DNA of 64,000 nucleotides from Zea mays (Eukaryota > Streptophyta > Magnoliopsida > Poales > Poaceae). A program made the translations under genes and the position numbers. The notes below the pieces were generated by a model. It did not search any database. It had not been told where the DNA came from and was given only the letters and a program-made list of their open reading frames with translations. Within the stretch, counting starts at the first letter, position 1. Each line of letters opens with the position of its first letter. The stretch covers positions 16,630,434-16,694,433 of the forward strand of contig NC_050099.1 in NCBI RefSeq assembly GCF_902167145.1, written 5' to 3'. Of the stretch, positions 53,362-63,013 are shown one piece after another.

Positions 53362-56088
53362 ATGGCTTCGCTCAAGAACCAGGCTGGAACTGCTTCGGCT
53401 CCGAAGCTAATTCCCCCGATAACATGCGGTTCATGCTCAGAGCCGGCCAACAAGAAACAGAAGAAGGAGGCACAGAGAAGAGTACAACATGTAGGGGTAC
53501 AAGGACCCTTCATCAAGTCAAGATGGTCTCACATCCCAATTACCTTCTCTCAAGAGGATCTTCAGCTCAAGGATTACCCACACAATGATGCTATGGTTAT
53601 CTCTTGTGTGATCAAAGGATTTCTAGTTCACAATGTTTTGGTTGATATAGGCAGTGCGGCTGATATCATATTTGCCAAAGCCTTCAGACAGATGCAAGAG
53701 CCCGAAGACAAGATCCATGATGCCACACATCCCCTTTGCGGCTTTGGAGGAAGGCAGATTGTAGCACTCAGCAAGATCACAATGCCAGTAACCTTCGGAT
53801 TTATCAACAACACAAGGACTGAACAAGTTGTGTTTGATATTGTTGACATGGAATACCCTTATAATGCAATTATTGGTCGTGGTACTCTCAATGCCTTCGA
53901 AGCAATTCTTCATCCACCATATCTTTGCATGAAGATACCTTCGGACCAGGGGCCCATTGCCATTTATGGAAGTCAGGAAGCCGCTAGAAGGGCCGAAGGA
54001 AACTGGACAGACTCAAAAGCAATCCATAACATAGATGGAGCTGAAGCTTGTGAACAATACAAGTTCAGAAGGGAGAAAGCTGCTTCGGCCGATCAGCCGA
54101 AGCCCATGCTCTTATGCGATGACATAGCAGAGCAGAAGGTGCTATTGGGATCTCAATTGTCCGAAGAACAGGAGAAAACCTTGATAAGGTTTTTGTTCAA
54201 CAACAAAGATGTTTTTGCATGGTCAGCTAATGATCTTTGCGGAGTCAACAGGGATGTTATTGAGCACTCGCTCAATGTTGATCCATCTTTCAGACCTAGA
54301 AAGCAGAGGCTTTGGAAGATGTCTGATGATAAGGCCGAAGGTGCTCGGAATGAAGTGAAAAGACTCCTTAGTGCCGGAGTTATCAGAGAGGTAAAATACC
54401 CAGAATGGCTGGCTAACACTGTTATGGTAAAAAAGGCCAATGGTAAATGGAGAATGTGTATTGATTTTACTGATCTCAACAAGACCTGTCCGAAGGACGA
54501 GTTTCTATTGCCAAGGATAGATTCCCTAGTTGATGCAACAACTTCATCAGAGCTTATGAGTTTGCTGGATTATTATTCAGGCTATCATCAAATTCGGATG
54601 AAGAAGGAGGATGACCCAAAAACCAGCTTCATAACCCCTAGTGGAACATATTGTTACCTTCGGATGCCTGAGGGGCTCAAGAATGCTGGAGGAAGCTTCA
54701 GCAGAATGACAGTGAAGGTTCTTCATTCTCAGATAGGCAGAAATGTACTAACTTATGTTGATGATATCATTGTAAAAAGCACAAGGCAAGAAAATCACAT
54801 TGCTAATCTGCAGGAGACCTTCGCTAATTTTAGACAGGCCGATTTAAAGTTGAATCCAGAAAAATGTGTCTTCGGAGTGAAGAAAGGGAAATTTCTTGGC
54901 TGCCTAGTTTCAACAAAAGGGATTGAGGCTAATCCAAATAAAATTGAAGCTATCCTTCGAATGGAACCACCAAGTACAAAGAAGGGGGCTCAAAGATTGA
55001 CAGGAAGACTGACATCTCTCAACAGATTCATATCTAGATCAGCAGAGAGAAATTTACCATTCTTCGAAGTACTGAAGTCAGCCAAAGTTTTTCAATGGGG
55101 ACCAGTCCAGCAGAGAGCCTTCGAAGAGCTGAAGCAATATTTGATAGACCTAACAACACTAACTCCACCAACGCCAGGGGCTCCTTTGTTGTTATATGTG
55201 GCAGCTTCGCACTCAGCGGTAAGTGCAGCACTTGTCCAAGAGAAGCTTGAAGGCCAAGTCAAAAAGCAAGCCCCAATATACTTTGTATCCGAAGTTCTTA
55301 GTTTATCAAAGAAAAATTATACAGAATTGGAGAAGGTGTTGTATGCTGTTTTGATGGCCTCCAGGAAGCTTTGGCACTATTTTCAAGCATACAATATAAT
55401 TGTTCCTTCTTCACAACCATTTAAGGATATTATGAGAAAGAGAGAAGCTACTGGAAGGGTTGGAAAATGGGCTGCGGAACTCAATGAATTTTGTATTGAT
55501 TATGTGCATAGATCTTCGATTCAGTCCCAACCGTTGGCAGATTTCATTGCTGACTGGACGCCAGGGGCTCAGGAAGAAGAAACGAGTAAAGATGCCGAGG
55601 TTTGGACAGTATTTTGTGATGGTTCTTGGGGAACCTTCGGAGCAGGAGCAACTGCTGTGTTGGTCGCACCTTCCAAAGCTAAAACTTGCTACGCAACAAG
55701 ACTTGATTTCAGTTGCACAAATAACATTGCTGAGTATGAAGCTTTGCTCTTGGGTCTTCGGAAATTAAAGGCAATGGGAATTAGAAGGGCGGTTCTTAAA
55801 ACCGATTCCCAGGTTATTTCTGGTCATATTGACAAGAGTTATAAAGTAAGAGATCCGAAGCTTGAAAAGTATTTAGACACGGTCCGAAGGATTGAGGCTT
55901 CCTTTGAGGGGTTTTCTGTCATAAATATTCCTCGAGGAGAAAATGAACATGCTGATTTGTTAGCCAAGTCAGCAGCACAAGGGCTGCCCTTACCTTCGGA
56001 AGTATTTTTTGAAACAATAAAAGCACCTTCGGTTGAGCTTCTTGAAAGAGCAGTCCTCAACATATCTCCTGTCTATAGTGAAGACTAG
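53362..56088 (+). CDS. Protease, reverse transcriptase and dual RNase H polyprotein without gag
   Basis: The first ATG after the primer site (53362) starts an open frame of about 908 residues. Order: a short Lys-rich leader (EPANKKQKK); retropepsin-type protease with VLVDIGSAADIIF (the usual DGG/DNG triad reads DIG) and NAIIGRGTLNAF; the RT leader NNKDVFAWSANDL; RT with WRMCIDFTDLNKTCPKDEF, SGYHQIRM, LKNAGGSFSRM and an intact YVDD; connection/gypsy RNase H (FEELKQYL, SAALVQEK, KNYTELEKVLYAVLMA); and a second RNase H with FCDGSWG, TNNIAEYEALL, LKTDSQ and EHADLLAKSA. The double RNase H is typical of the Tat lineage. The frame ends at TAG 56086-56088, just before integrase. The polymerase looks intact, but the protease triad change and missing gag argue against autonomy. 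Confidence 0.9.
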   Translation: MASLKNQAGTASAPKLIPPITCGSCSEPANKKQKKEAQRRVQHVGVQGPFIKSRWSHIPITFSQEDLQLKDYPHNDAMVISCVIKGFLVHNVLVDIGSAADIIFAKAFRQMQEPEDKIHDATHPLCGFGGRQIVALSKITMPVTFGFINNTRTEQVVFDIVDMEYPYNAIIGRGTLNAFEAILHPPYLCMKIPSDQGPIAIYGSQEAARRAEGNWTDSKAIHNIDGAEACEQYKFRREKAASADQPKPMLLCDDIAEQKVLLGSQLSEEQEKTLIRFLFNNKDVFAWSANDLCGVNRDVIEHSLNVDPSFRPRKQRLWKMSDDKAEGARNEVKRLLSAGVIREVKYPEWLANTVMVKKANGKWRMCIDFTDLNKTCPKDEFLLPRIDSLVDATTSSELMSLLDYYSGYHQIRMKKEDDPKTSFITPSGTYCYLRMPEGLKNAGGSFSRMTVKVLHSQIGRNVLTYVDDIIVKSTRQENHIANLQETFANFRQADLKLNPEKCVFGVKKGKFLGCLVSTKGIEANPNKIEAILRMEPPSTKKGAQRLTGRLTSLNRFISRSAERNLPFFEVLKSAKVFQWGPVQQRAFEELKQYLIDLTTLTPPTPGAPLLLYVAASHSAVSAALVQEKLEGQVKKQAPIYFVSEVLSLSKKNYTELEKVLYAVLMASRKLWHYFQAYNIIVPSSQPFKDIMRKREATGRVGKWAAELNEFCIDYVHRSSIQSQPLADFIADWTPGAQEEETSKDAEVWTVFCDGSWGTFGAGATAVLVAPSKAKTCYATRLDFSCTNNIAEYEALLLGLRKLKAMGIRRAVLKTDSQVISGHIDKSYKVRDPKLEKYLDTVRRIEASFEGFSVINIPRGENEHADLLAKSAAQGLPLPSEVFFETIKAPSVELLERAVLNISPVYSED

Positions 56089-57314
56089 AGAACTGAGATC
56101 ATCTCTTTCCTTTAGGGTAACTTTCTTTCGGATGACGAAGCTTATAATAAGAGGATAGAGGCAAGAGCTCGACCATATGTTATAATAGAAGGGGAGCTAT
56201 ACAAGCGTGGGGTCTGTTCTCCATTACTCAAATGTTTATCCAGATCCGAAGGTATAGAATTGATGAAGGAAATACACGCAGGCCTGTATGGATCTCATAT
56301 TGGATCTAGGCCTTTGCTGGGAAAAGTTTTTCGCCAAGGATTTTATTGGCCAAAGGCAGCTTCGGATGCAGTGGAATTAGTCCAAAAGTGCGAAGGTTGT
56401 CAGAAATGTGCAAGAGATCAAAAACAACCTTCGTCTTTAACCCAGTTAATACAACCCACTTGGCCATTGCAAAGGTGGGGTCTTGATTTATTAGGTCCAT
56501 TACCACCAGCACAAGGGAACTTAAGATATGTTGTAGTGGCAGTGGAATATTTTTCTAAATGGATTGAGGCAAAGCCTTTAGCCACAATAACTTCGGTTAC
56601 TATTCAAAAGTTTTTCTGGCAAAATATTGTTTGTCGCTTCGGAGTGCCGAAGGCTATTACTGTGGATAATGGGACACAGTTTGATTCCGAAGCTTTCAGA
56701 GAATTTTGTGATCAAATTGGCATGAAGATCCATTTTGCATCAGTTCGGCATCCGGAGTCAAATGGACTTGTTGAAAAGGAAAAGGCATTATAATGACAGG
56801 AATAATGAAGTTAATCTTCAATCAGCCCAGAGGAAAGTGGCTAGACGAATTAATCAAAGTGGTGTGGAGCCACAACACAACAATATCAAGATCAACAGGT
56901 TTTACACCATTCAAATTATTGTTTGGTGACGAAGCAATAACTCCAGAAGAAGCAAAAGCAAGATCAATAAGAATAGTAGCTTTGACAAAAGACGAAGCTG
57001 AAGCTGATTACTCTGTGGAAAAAGATGCTATAGAGGGCATCAGGCTTCAAGCTGTGGAAAACATCAACAAATACCAAGCTGAAACAATAAAATGGCGTGA
57101 TAGAAAGGTTCGGCTAAAGAACATTGAACCAGGACATTTGGTGCTTCGAAGAGTAGCCAACCCAGAGACAGTAGGCAAGTTACAGCTGAAGTGGGAAGGA
57201 CCCTTTTTAGTAGTATCTTCGTCAAGACTCAGTTCCTACAGATTGAAGGATATGGACAGCAACGACATTCCTAGATCATGGAATGCGGACGAACTTTGGC
57301 GCTATTATGTTTAG
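56089..57314 (+). pseudogene. Integrase region, interrupted
   Basis: It continues the pol frame after TAG 56086 and a second TAG near 56113. It encodes KRIEARARPYV, the zinc-binding region (HAGLYGSHIG, CEGCQKC) and the catalytic core with WGLDLLGPL, TVDNGTQFD and HPESNGLVE. A 1-bp loss near 56775 shifts the frame, which resumes at MTGIMKLIFNQPRGKW (56793) and runs through TPFKLLFGDEAITPEEA, GHLVLRR, LQLKWEGPFLV and SYRLKDMD to the stop at 57314. Related integrase sequence lies inverted at 63014-64000. Strand transfer activity needs the joined product, so this copy is defective. Confidence 0.87.
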
Positions 57315-57522
57315 CTTGATGTAATTTTTTCTATTCTTTCTTGTGGCACCCTTTTCCTTTCCAAAGGGGGAGAAAGGTTTTTAATGGGGCCACAACATGT
57401 AATTTTTCTTTTTCTTATTTCAAGAGCGATATCCCCCAAAGATGTAAATGTAAAAGCTGAGAATGCACCATCGAGTGCAAAGGAAAAAGAAAAGAAAACA
57501 GGGAGAAGCTCAAAAGTCGTTC

Positions 57523-57725
57523 CTAAGGGAATGCAGAGCTTGCAGCGAAAAATAAACGCTGATTCCGCCGAAAGTAAAAGGCGAAGAAGCTCCTAAGGGA
57601 GGCTTGCAGCGAAAAATAAACGCTGATTCCGCCGAAAGTAAAAGGCGAAGAAGCTCCTAAGGGAGGCTTACAACGAAAAGTCAGCGCTGATACACCGAAA
57701 AGTAAACGGTGAAGCCGAAAAATAA
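57523..57725 (+). repeat. Tandem repeat of about 64 bp, three to four copies
   Basis: CCTAAGGGA followed by GCTTGCAGCGAAAAATAAACG recurs at about 57523, 57592 and 57656, the last copy more diverged. It sits after integrase, the same relative place as the 90-bp array in the other Tat element. Confidence 0.8.
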
Positions 57726-58219
57726 ACGGCAAAAAGATTTGAGTCATTTCTAAGGGAATGAAGGCTATAATTATGGTTTCGAATATGCATTCGGATATTC
57801 ATTTGCACGATACATTACATCATGACATCTGCATTCATAAACATTCATTTAGACATATATAGGATCATTATCATCATATCATACAGAAAAAACAGATGCT
57901 TCGGCTATGAGGAAAAAACTTCGGAGAAAGAGGAAATTTTTATGCTTCGTCGTGTACGAAAAGAAGGGAAGGTGTTTTTCGCCTTCGGCTCAAAAATAAA
58001 ATTTCGTCCACGGCAAAGCAGATTGTACATGGATAAAGGGGAAAAGATATATTACAAGGTATGCACAAATTTACATAAGTTTTTCTACAATTATATTACA
58101 AAGTTTTCTTCAGAATTTTTTGCAGAAAAGTCTTTTGCAGCAACTGTTAAGCTTCAGCTCATCATTCTTCAGCTTCATCATCCTGTACATATTAAAACGG
58201 AATGAGAAAGGTGCAGAAT

Positions 58220-59908
58220 TCAAGGAGAAGGTAAAAGTAACAAGTATAAGTTTCTCACTGGTTTAAGGTGGCTCCGAGCTTCGTCACCAGCCATTTTTCG
58301 CCCACCGTTTATCCAAATCTGGGTCATAAACCTGTTTCCTATGCTTTGGGCTAGGCTTGGGATGTCAACCAAATCTGTCGGTGACAAGCTAAAGTTTGGC
58401 CTATTTACAATCTTCCCGTGCGTGCAGCCAGCCTTCAGAAAAGCGGTAGCCGTGCCTCGAGAAGCTAGCAGGGCGCATAAATCAGCATGCCCAGCAATAA
58501 CTTCGTCAAGTGCATCAACTTCGCCCTCAATGTATTCTAAGGTGCTTGGCAGGTTTTCAGTTGAAGGTGTAAACTTATCAGAGCTGGATCCAATTGAGTG
58601 AAACACATCCTTCAGCCGCTGCACACATCGGCTGCCGAAATCTAAGCATTTCTCCTGAAGCTCCTTCAATGATTTTTGCAAATTCGAATTCTTCTCGATA
58701 TCGGTCTTGAGACTTGATTCGAGATTCTTCTTTTCCTGCTCAGATTTTTCTGATTTTATAAGTAATTCATTGTTTAATTTGTTATTTTCGGCTTGGGCTT
58801 CAGCCAGTGAACCTTCCATAGAATGAATGTCGAAGTCTTTCTTTTCCATGGTAGCTTCGTGATCTTTGACTTTGATTTCAAGGTCTTGAATGACGAAGTC
58901 TTTTTCCTTCAGAGCAGCTTCGTAATTTCCGACTTTGTTTTCTAGATCTTTGATGGTAGCTTCGTTTTTCTCATCTTCAGGATCTTGTTGCATTCTCAGC
59001 ACTTTACTTAGAAGTATACTCTGCCAAAACAACCTTCGTTAGAAAACATATTAATTCAAAAAACAATAAAAAGTTGAGTTTTGCTTGAAATTAGCATAGA
59101 GCAAGCTACCGGCGATATGCTGTCGCTGGTACCTGCAGAGGTCCGCTTCTATCTTCGGCAGGCCAACGCTTTTTGAGAAGGTCCTAACAACCTTGGCCTC
59201 GGTTCGGTTCCGAAGGCATCTTAGCTTCCCTTCATTAACTCCACCAAATAGCAGAGACCCTGGTTTGTATCCACAAGATATAGCATATTTATTTAGCTCT
59301 TCTTTTTCAGCGTCTGTTAACTCTTGTCCAAATATATCTTGAGAATTAAAATTTTCTTCTTGCAAAGTGTCTTCAATCTGCTCTTTTCCTTTTTCAGTTG
59401 TCATGTTCACCGCAACCGCAGCAGCTTCTTCTTCAGCCATTCTCAGAAGTATATTGTCAATATCGCCAAGTGTGGTTTCTAGATTAGGATCTTCGGTGAT
59501 CCCGGTTTTGGTTCCGGCGGTTTCGGCTTCAGCGGTTGCTCCAGTAGCTTCGGCTCCGGTGGCTTCGGCTCTGGTAGCTTCGGCTCTGGTAACTTCCTCT
59601 CCGCCAAAACGAACCAGCTCCTTTTTTACTTCACTGAAATAGCCCAGTTTCACCATTTTGGGAAGATCAGCTTCAGAGATGGTGGACTTTCCAAAGTCCA
59701 AATGACTAGGTTTACTTGGCATCCCACAGTTGTACTCATCCTCGGAACCAGCTTCTTCAACATCAGCTTGTGTTGCTTCGGCAGCAGGTGTGTCCTCTGA
59801 TGAAACCAACCCAGAACGCCTCATTGCTTCGGAAATCGGAACAGTTTCAGCGGCTTCGGTCTCATCTCCATCACGCTCAACCCTAGCAGTGGAGCGTACT
59901 CTGGCCAT
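58220..59908 (-). CDS. Antisense gene of the gag-less Tat element, coiled-coil protein
   Basis: The first block runs from ATG at 59908 to about 59084. It encodes an acidic N-terminus, a repeat of EATRAEATGAEATGA type, NLETTLGDIDNILLRMAEEE and ELTDAEKEELNKYAISCGYK, ending SLLYANFK. The second block (59020-58220) gives a long coiled coil (IKDLENKVGNYEAALKEKDF, EKSEQEKKNLESSLKTD) and a C-terminal globular part (LPSTLEYIEGEVDALDEVIA, GHADLCALLASRGT, IGNRFM) to the stop near 58220. A short intron between them ends at CAG 59021; the donor is not clear and may be GC or mutated. The protein is longer and better kept than the antisense gene at 39236-41155 but has the same plan. Function is unknown; antisense genes at this place are known in Tat/Grande-like elements. 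Confidence 0.7.
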
Positions 59909-60328
59909 TTGATTTTAAATTTCTTGAAAATTCCTTGGAAATTAATAACCTTTTTTCCGAAGCTCTTCTTGTGACGAAGCAGAATCCAAAAGTCAAGCTT
60001 CAGCTATGGTTAAATTTTTGGCAGCAAAATAGTGCAATAGCAATGAATGTTGTGGTAATTTCACACCTACCTGTCTGTTTATATAGTGCTGCAGGTAAGA
60101 AGGTGAATCATCAAGATTTTTACACCGGACAAATAGTCGCTCGCACTCACTGAACGGTGGGCCGCAAAAACCGAGAAAGTGAACCTGCATGGTGGGACCG
60201 CTCCGCGCTCGAAAACTGTATCGTTTCTCGGCAACGAGCTCAGGGAAGGTGTTTTTCGGACCTTCGGCTTCCCGAAGCCTAAGAGACTTTTTTCACGGAT
60301 CAAGCTCGTTACGAAAAATGATCTAGCA

Positions 60329-60343
60329 CCGCGAAGGGGCTAC
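60329..60343 (+). promoter_or_regulatory. Polypurine tract of the gag-less element
   Basis: CCGCGAAGGGGCTAC lies immediately before the 3' LTR start TGTTGGG at 60344. Confidence 0.7.
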
Positions 60344-60946
60344 TGTTGGGACCATGCTTCGTCGCCGAAGGTCCTGCAGGGAGAAACAGCTTCGGCAAAA
60401 GCTGCCTATACGTGATGCCGAAGCTACCACTCATGAAGCTTCGGTGTTATAGCGTATCCGAAGATGAAGGATCGAACCGACTTAAAGATGGAATGACCTT
60501 TTAGTCCATAAGGGCCGAAGTCATTGTTGTAAACTTTTATAAGGGGTATGATTGTAATTCCTCACAGGCTGTGTCTTGAGCCTATAAATAGTGAACATTA
60601 TTCCTTTACTGTTCACGCAATTCTGTAACTGCTAATGCATTACTCTGGAATTATTGTTCTTTGTCAAGGCAAAGGTATAAATGTAACTCAATTTATATGG
60701 TAAAACGAGTAAATGATCTTATCTATTCTTAATATTCTTTAACGTTTTATACTTTATATTTTATTTCGCACTATTTTACTTCTGATTACGAAGGTAAGAC
60801 CTCCGTAATTTATCATCTATGACCTTCGTCCGAAGCTCATTAAATCCTCAGGGAAATAATGCTTCATCGGACGAAGAGCTTTGACATTTGACTTTTTATG
60901 TTGCCTTGTTCTTAATTCATAGCATTTGAGAACAAGTCCCCAAACA
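60344..60946 (+). repeat. 3' LTR of the gag-less element
   Basis: It matches the 5' LTR with about a dozen scattered differences plus one inserted A near the end (CCCCAAACA), and is followed by the TCGGT duplication. Confidence 0.93.
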
Positions 60947-62970
60947 TCGGTCTCATATTTTTATCATTATTCTACAATTTTCTATGGATTTCCTAAGTCT
61001 GGCAGAAAAAGAAAAAGGAAAAATATGAATAGTGATGGGCTGAAACTAGCCCAAGTCGGCCCACGCACAGGCGAAAGTGCGCCCGCGCGCTCGCTGTGTC
61101 AGATTTGTATAGAGGACCCTGGCGATTTGAAAAACCCTTAAAGAGCCTGCAACACTATTGCCTTGTCTCACTGACATTCGCATCGAGGTCCTTCCCCTTT
61201 CTATGTCTTCACAACCTGAGATCCCCGACCGTGGACGGCGGAGCAGTGGCTCCAGCGAGCCCATATCAGCCGGAACACACAACGACTAGCACTCAGGTGT
61301 GGCTGACACCTAATTCCACCCCTAACGACCATAGCCCCTCAATCAATTGAGGAGTTCTAACTCTAAATCGCTCTGTCCACGGTGATGGCGAAAACTGAGA
61401 ACACACCGACGTGTTCTGGGTTATCCAGGTGATCTAGTTCAATTCAAAGGGTCTATGAGTACTAGAGAACTTGAGGGAGGCTAGAACATCAATCAAGGAT
61501 GCTTGAGCTAACCTGTAGAGGGTGGCCACGACGCGGTGGTTCACGGCGTGAAGAAAATCGATTTGAGAAGAGAAAGAAATTGGAGCTCTCTGGTGGCTAG
61601 TTGGAGGTAGGAGCGGGTGCTTTGGCTTCGTGATGACCCAACAGAGCTGATGGCACGCTTAATTTATAGGGCTCGAGGGCGGTGGCTCTTGAATTTGGAA
61701 TGGCGCGCTGGCAGCCGGAGAGAGGGGAGAGCACTGGCGCAAGAGATGCATGGCTTTCACCGTGACGAGACCACCGGTGATGACCAGACATGCTAAGGCA
61801 AGTCACTGCGATGTGGTATTGCGCTTAGGCACGTGGCACCCGATCGGAAGGCGGCCAAATCCGGCGAGGTTATCTGGACCGACCGTAAGGCAAGGGGGGT
61901 ACGACGTCCAGGGCGAAACAGTGTCTCGAGCACATCCCCAACGTGATATTCCTTACCCCGAGCAGTTATCTGTACTTCAATGAACACGAATCGCAACAGC
62001 AGCGATGATCACGGTGCGGGATCACCGGCAGTGATACACTGAATCTGGCGATCTTCGTCAGATCACTGTACCATTAGAACACCATTCAGAGTACCTGATA
62101 GAGCTTACTTGGGGGCGATTTGCTCCAAATTTCATGTAGCAACTTGACCATTAATTTGTATCAAAGTTGTAGCTCTGTAAACCAGCTACAAAATCGACTA
62201 TAGAGACCTGGCTCATTTACTTACTCCTTCGAGCTTGAATGGAGTCCAAAGTTTAGCAGAACTCACTGTTAGACCAGTATCAGACTATATGGGTGACTGA
62301 CAACAATACTTTGAGTCCATTTAACTCCAACTTTTGTACAACACCCATGTCTTATGACTTAAACAAAGTTATACTCCTTTAGTAGCTCTACAAATTTGAT
62401 GTATTGACACTGGGAAAATTCCTTGTAGATTTAGAAATATAGAGCTCCAAAGTCAGTCCTATTCCACTGAATTCAGACTTAGGCATATGAAGTGCATGGG
62501 GTGCTTTTTGCAAATAAGTCTGAATCTCACTATTTGACTTGCAAATCCCCAAATGTGAAAAACACATGATTTGTGATGTTCTATTACTTTGGTATTTGCA
62601 CTTTGGTCCAAAAGTGCACAAAATTTGCATCTACCCCCATAGGGTTTTAATTAGGGTTTCTAGGGTTTGTTTTTAGGGTTTTGGGCACATTAGGGTTTTG
62701 ATGCCACCAAAGTCCATCAAATGTGATACCTTATGATCATTTCTCATGTATTTTGAGGTTTTAACTTATTTGGGCCTCACTCACATCCATAAGCTATAAT
62801 CTAGGGTTAAGCACTCTACCCTAGGGTTAGTCACACATCAAATCACATCATTGCAACTTATTTGAAATTTTTGCCTAGTGAATGCACTCTAATGGTAACA
62901 AACACATGATGTGCCAATGCTCATGATGTTATGCTCAAGTTTTAGTGGTAGTAACACAAGGGGTGTTACA

Positions 62971-63013
62971 TCCTTCCCCCCATAAAAGAATCTCGTCCCA
63001 AGATTTAAAGTCC
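62971..63013 (-). other. Internal 3' end of the long-LTR gypsy element with polypurine tract
   Basis: The minus strand reads TTGGGACGAGATTCTTTTAT, then GGGGGGAAGGA, then the LTR. The sequence fits the end of a grass Del/Tekay-type pol region. It is only about 43 bp long and joins Tat integrase sequence at 63013, so nearly the whole internal region is missing. Confidence 0.55.

Larger units (their letters stand above)
52718..60946 (+). mobile_element. Tat-type Ty3/gypsy retrotransposon lacking gag
   Basis: LTRs of 602 and 603 bp (52718-53319, 60344-60946) differ at about a dozen positions. Perfect target duplications TCGGT lie at 52713-52717 and 60947-60951. Internal order: primer site, short N-terminus, protease, RT, two RNase H domains, integrase, tandem repeats, antisense gene, purine tract. 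No Retrotrans_gag core is present; the coding frame passes from KKQKK directly into the protease leader. Three frame-ending changes occur near integrase. It is structurally complete but gag-less, so it would need capsid protein from a relative. Confidence 0.93.
50836..62970 (-). mobile_element. Long LTR of Del/Tekay-like gypsy type, interrupted by a Tat element
   Basis: The right edge at 62970 reads GGGTGTTACA and is followed by the reverse complement of TTTTATGGGGGGAAGGA, a polypurine tract. This proves that on the minus strand the LTR starts TGTAACACCCC and is the 3' LTR of its element. The left edge near 50836 (GTCACACAG) abuts gag sequence and lacks the first base of a canonical end. The element at 52718-60946 lies inside, so the LTR is about 3.9 kb. 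No coding domain was found in either half (50836-52712, 60952-62970). GC-rich frames at 61000-61980 are compositional. Confidence 0.6.
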
